Shown here piece after piece: positions 14,136 to 16,208 of a stretch of DNA of 16,208 bases. The notes beneath the pieces were generated by a model that saw nothing but the letters and a program-made list of their open reading frames with translations, searched no databases and had not been told where the DNA came from. This DNA is from an uncultured Clostridia bacterium. GTDB lineage: Bacteria > Bacillota > Clostridia > Oscillospirales > CAG-272. How positions within the stretch are numbered: position 1 is the stretch's first letter; each line of letters starts with the position of its first letter. The position numbers were made by a program, and so were the translations under genes. The stretch is taken from NCBI GenBank assembly GCA_904501985.1, contig CAJGCT010000041.1, positions 1 to 16,208 of the forward strand. The letters run 5' to 3'.

Positions 14136-14794
14136 GAGCAATGTTCTATAAGATAGGAAGCCTTCAGTACATCTCGCATCTTGATCTTGTGAGGACGATG
14201 ACGAGAAATATTATCCGTGCGGGTATTCCGGCGTGGTATTCGCAAGGCTTTAATCCGAGACTGAAGCTGACTTTTTCTCTTCCTCTTTCTATAGGCACAG
14301 AGAGCGAGTGCGAATTTTTCGATATCCGTTTGACAGAACCCATGTCGCTTGATGAGATCAAGGCGAGAATCAATGTAACGCTTACGGATGAAATGCAGAT
14401 AACCGACGTATATCAAAGTGAGCGAAAATTCAGCGAAATCGCTTTTGCCGAATATGAAATAAGAATGGTGTGGGGCGGAGCGGATGCTTCGGTGGCTGAG
14501 CGGCTTTCTGAACTGTATAATTCGCCGCTTGTGCTGACAAAACGCTCAAAATCCGGCGATAAAGAGGTTGATATTTCGCCTTACATTGATCTGCGCTCCT
14601 GTGAGTATGAAGACGGCGGTATAACAATACGCGCGCTCTTGTCTGCGGACAGTGCTAACTACCTCAATCCCGAATATCTCATAAAGGCCGCAGATTCTAA
14701 GCTTGGGATAAAATTTGAGGATCCGTTTTCCGAATATTACACCATAGCGCGCAGGGAAGTGTATTTGGCGGACAAAATTACGGCTTTTCGTTAA
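14114..14794 (+). CDS. TIGR03936/DUF2344 partner of the radical SAM protein
   Basis: A 226-residue protein of the DUF2344 (TIGR03936) family, which almost always travels with TIGR03960 radical SAM proteins and in some genomes is fused to them. Hallmark residues are FYKIGSLQYISHLDLVRTM (11-29) and RAGIPAWYSQGFNPRLKL (36-53), followed by the LPLSIGTESECEFFDI strand. The start ATG at 14114 has a strong Shine-Dalgarno, GGAGGTG at 14100-14106 with a seven-base gap, lying inside the upstream gene, so the pair is translationally coupled. The stop shares bases with the stop of the convergent DUF4363 gene (TTAA at 14791-14794). Function unknown; it probably binds the same substrate as the radical SAM enzyme. 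Confidence 0.9.
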   Translation: MVQPMQIRAMFYKIGSLQYISHLDLVRTMTRNIIRAGIPAWYSQGFNPRLKLTFSLPLSIGTESECEFFDIRLTEPMSLDEIKARINVTLTDEMQITDVYQSERKFSEIAFAEYEIRMVWGGADASVAERLSELYNSPLVLTKRSKSGDKEVDISPYIDLRSCEYEDGGITIRALLSADSANYLNPEYLIKAADSKLGIKFEDPFSEYYTIARREVYLADKITAFR

Positions 14795-15144
14795 AATATA
14801 CTGTCCACGGTGGGCTTTTGCCCATTTGCAATGTGTTCAACGGCACTTATGAGTATGGAAAGATGATAATTAAAGTCCTGTGAGCCTGATTGATATTTTT
14901 TGAGGGCTTCAATGGCGTTTTCGGCACGTTCAAGATCGGCTCTGTGGACTGACAGTGCTATAATATCGCGACAACTCTGCCATTCGGATACAAGTTCGTT
15001 TATCCGACTCGCGGAGTTGTCTGTTTTCAGCACCTCACACGTGGTAAGAATCTTATCTGTCTGTGATATAACGTATACACTGTTAATTCCTATCATTACA
15101 CATATGACGGTAAGGATAATGGATGCTATTATAAAGGAACGCAC
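14791..15144 (-). CDS. DUF4363 family membrane-anchored protein
   Basis: A 117-residue protein of the DUF4363 family. Residues 4-30 form an N-terminal membrane anchor (FIIASIILTVICVMIGINSV); the remainder is a predicted helical domain (LVSEWQSCRDIIALSVHRAD, AENAIEALKKYQ) that would lie outside the cytoplasm. It starts with GTG, sharing one base with the TAG stop of the DUF421 gene, and a GGAAAGGAA ribosome site lies about 17 bases upstream inside that gene. The two genes are often adjacent in spore-forming Clostridia; the function is unknown. A slippery run of seven A just before the DUF421 stop could fuse the two products. Confidence 0.85.
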   Translation of the reverse strand: MRSFIIASIILTVICVMIGINSVYVISQTDKILTTCEVLKTDNSASRINELVSEWQSCRDIIALSVHRADLERAENAIEALKKYQSGSQDFNYHLSILISAVEHIANGQKPTVDSIF

Positions 15145-15809
15145 TATTTTTTTACCAGATATTCCTTTCCTTCGTCATTGACGCAGAACAAATACACCTC
15201 GGAAAGCTCCGCCTTGTGCTTTTTGAGCCGTTTGTTCAGCCATTCGCGGTCACGTCCGATGAGATTTAAGTCAAAATCGCTTATGTGGGAGTCTACGACA
15301 AGAGCGTGTGCAATGCCCGATTCGGAGACTTTTATATTCATTTCGGATGCGCTTGGGGGGGCGGCTTGCTTCTTTGGAATTACGGAGAGCTGTCCGTTGT
15401 GCTCAAGAATCGCATAGTCTACGTCTTCGATATCGCCTATTCCTTCTATTCGTATAGCCGAAAGAAGCTCTTCGATGCTTATTCTCACCTTTTCTATTTC
15501 GGATTTGTTGATTACACCGTGGGAGACCAGTATACTCGGTGTACCGTCGAATATTGGCTTTAAAAAAGGGATTTTTGTAACTGCAAATGAGATTACGACT
15601 TCAAGCGACAAAAGTACGCATATCGGGATCAGCGCGAATGCAAATGGGATCTGGCTGTCGGTGATCGGCTGTGATGCCAATTCCGACAGGAGAATTGTGG
15701 TCACAAGCTCCGAGAGCTGAAGCTCGCCTATTTGGCGTTTTCCCATAATACGCATTGTACCGATGAGAAGTATATAAATGAGTATAACTCTGATAAAAAT
15801 AGTGAGCAT
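15144..15809 (-). CDS. DUF421 membrane protein (YetF family)
   Basis: A 221-residue protein of the DUF421/YetF family. It has about three N-terminal helices (2-20, 33-48, 55-78) holding the hallmark MRIMGKRQIGELQLSELV (19-36), then two cytoplasmic small domains with the LVSHGVINKSEIEKVRIS block (94-111) and DYAILEHNGQLSVIPKK (131-147). Members exist in several copies in spore formers and some affect spore or membrane properties, but the biochemical role is not settled. GAGGTGA lies seven bases before the ATG. The stop TAG directly follows GTA AAA AAA and overlaps the DUF4363 start. A perfect 16-base palindrome lies 40 bases upstream of the start. Confidence 0.9.
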   Translation of the reverse strand: MLTIFIRVILIYILLIGTMRIMGKRQIGELQLSELVTTILLSELASQPITDSQIPFAFALIPICVLLSLEVVISFAVTKIPFLKPIFDGTPSILVSHGVINKSEIEKVRISIEELLSAIRIEGIGDIEDVDYAILEHNGQLSVIPKKQAAPPSASEMNIKVSESGIAHALVVDSHISDFDLNLIGRDREWLNKRLKKHKAELSEVYLFCVNDEGKEYLVKK

Positions 15810-15848
15810 ATTGTGTCACCTCGTACAACAGTATTTACTTTAATGAAT

Positions 15849-15864
15849 CAAATATGCATATTTG
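15849..15864. promoter_or_regulatory. Perfect palindrome, possible operator
   Basis: CAAATATGCATATTTG is a perfect 16-base palindrome. It lies between the DUF421 start (minus strand) and the rRNA-type promoter array (plus strand), where a dimeric regulator could act on either side. I could not define a convincing -10/-35 pair for the DUF421 gene around it. Confidence 0.4.
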
Positions 15865-15895
15865 TGCCGAAAGAGAAGAAAAATTAAAAAAAGTG

Positions 15896-15924
15896 TTGAC
15901 AAATGTAAATGGGTGTGATATAAT
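15896..15924 (+). promoter_or_regulatory. rRNA-type promoter P1
   Basis: TTGACA (15896-15901), a 17-base spacer and TATAAT (15919-15924) with the extended -10 TGA, preceded by an A-rich UP-element-like stretch at 15874-15893. The expected start falls near AAAGCTGTCGC. Confidence 0.92.
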
Positions 15925-15997
15925 ATTAAAGCTGTCGCGAGAGATTTTAATAATCCTTCGCAAGCAAAAAGTTTTTTTAAAAAATGCAAATTACCTC

Positions 15998-16026
15998 TTG
16001 ACAAGCACCGTATTATGTGATATAAT
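15998..16026 (+). promoter_or_regulatory. rRNA-type promoter P2
   Basis: TTGACA (15998-16003), a 17-base spacer and TATAAT (16021-16026) with the extended -10 TGA, 102 bases after P1. A/T tracts at 15966-15986 form a likely UP element. The start region is again GAGTCGC. Confidence 0.92.
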
Positions 16027-16091
16027 AATCGAGTCGCTTAAACGAGTGATAGTTTGCGAAAAAGTTTTTGAAAAAACTTTTAAGAAACCCC

Positions 16092-16120
16092 TTGACAAGG
16101 CGGAAGAGATATGATATAAT
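16092..16120 (+). promoter_or_regulatory. rRNA-type promoter P3
   Basis: TTGACA (16092-16097), a 17-base spacer and TATAAT (16115-16120) with the extended -10 TGA, 94 bases after P2. Upstream, AAAAGTTTTT (16063-16072) and AAAAACTTTT (16075-16084) form an A/T-rich inverted repeat that may act as an UP element. The start region AAAGTCGC repeats that of P1 and P2. Confidence 0.92.
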
Positions 16121-16208
16121 ATCAAAGTCGCCCGCAAGAGGGAGGCAGCGAGTTGGTCCTTGAAAATTGAACAACAAGAGATTAGGATGAGTACAAAGAA
16201 GTGAGGCA
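16121..16208 (+). other. Probable pre-16S rRNA leader, cut by the window edge
   Basis: The stretch after P3 has no coding frame and contains TGGTCCTTGAAAATTGAACAA at 16155-16174, which resembles the boxA-like leader sequence (CTTTGAAAACTGAACA) found before and between rRNA genes of Firmicutes. The 16S gene itself (expected to begin near AGAGTTTGATC) is not reached. Together with three tandem strong promoters this makes an rRNA operon the most likely downstream gene. Confidence 0.7.

Noticed and set aside
15854..16114. 86-residue open frame across the promoter array
   Set aside because: It overlaps three promoters with A/T tracts, has no ribosome site and reads as low-complexity sequence.
15890..16125. 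Regularly spaced similar units as a possible CRISPR array
   Set aside because: The repeated parts are promoter boxes with UP-like tracts at ~100-base spacing, not identical short repeats with unique spacers.

Overview
The window looks like a chromosomal segment of an endospore-forming member of the Clostridia, probably Oscillospiraceae/Ruminococcaceae-like. Supporting signs are a gpr-spoIIP sporulation pair, a type II pantothenate kinase, the DUF4364, DUF421 and DUF4363 families, the TIGR03960/TIGR03936 radical SAM pair, near-consensus sigma-A promoters (TTGACA-N16/17-TATAAT), and a palindromic intergenic repeat of a kind common in gut Clostridia. The family assignment is by eye; I could run no search.

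Layout. 1-99 holds an intrinsic terminator. 100-1133 (minus) carries a RadC-like protein that has lost its metal-binding motif and a small two-helix membrane protein, each with its own promoter. From a divergent promoter region, 1340-2865 (plus) carries a type II pantothenate kinase translationally coupled to a HAD phosphatase that lacks motif IV; a strong terminator and a palindromic repeat follow. 2974-5143 (minus) is gpr-spoIIP. 5551-7239 (plus) is an orphan oligopeptide-binding lipoprotein, closed by a terminator, then a DUF4364 winged-helix protein. 7921-8273 is a long noncoding region with a strong promoter and a leader that folds into a tRNA-like cloverleaf ahead of a double zinc-ribbon protein. 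8741-12209 carries an RlmB/TrmH-type rRNA methyltransferase and an 866-residue membrane protein. 12264-14794 is the overlapping radical SAM/DUF2344 pair. It converges, sharing stop codons, with a DUF421-DUF4363 pair on the minus strand (14791-15809). The last 300 bases are a triple tandem sigma-A promoter array and what looks like a pre-16S rRNA leader, so an rRNA operon probably starts just past the right edge.

The most striking item is the protein at 9609-12209. It has the eight-helix, two-loop plan of a P1B-type (heavy-metal) P-type ATPase and can be aligned by eye with the actuator, phosphorylation and nucleotide-binding domains, yet every catalytic signature is altered: DKTGTLT became DKEVFPS, the HP of the N domain became GP, CPC became APL, and TGES and GDGxND are absent. 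A roughly 315-residue acidic tail replaces the metal-binding N-terminus. I read it as a P-type ATPase pseudoenzyme. Other points of interest are the tRNA-like leader, a perfect A AAA AAA slippery heptamer right before the DUF421 stop that would fuse it to DUF4363, and two further 'enzyme without key residues' cases (RadC-like and HAD).
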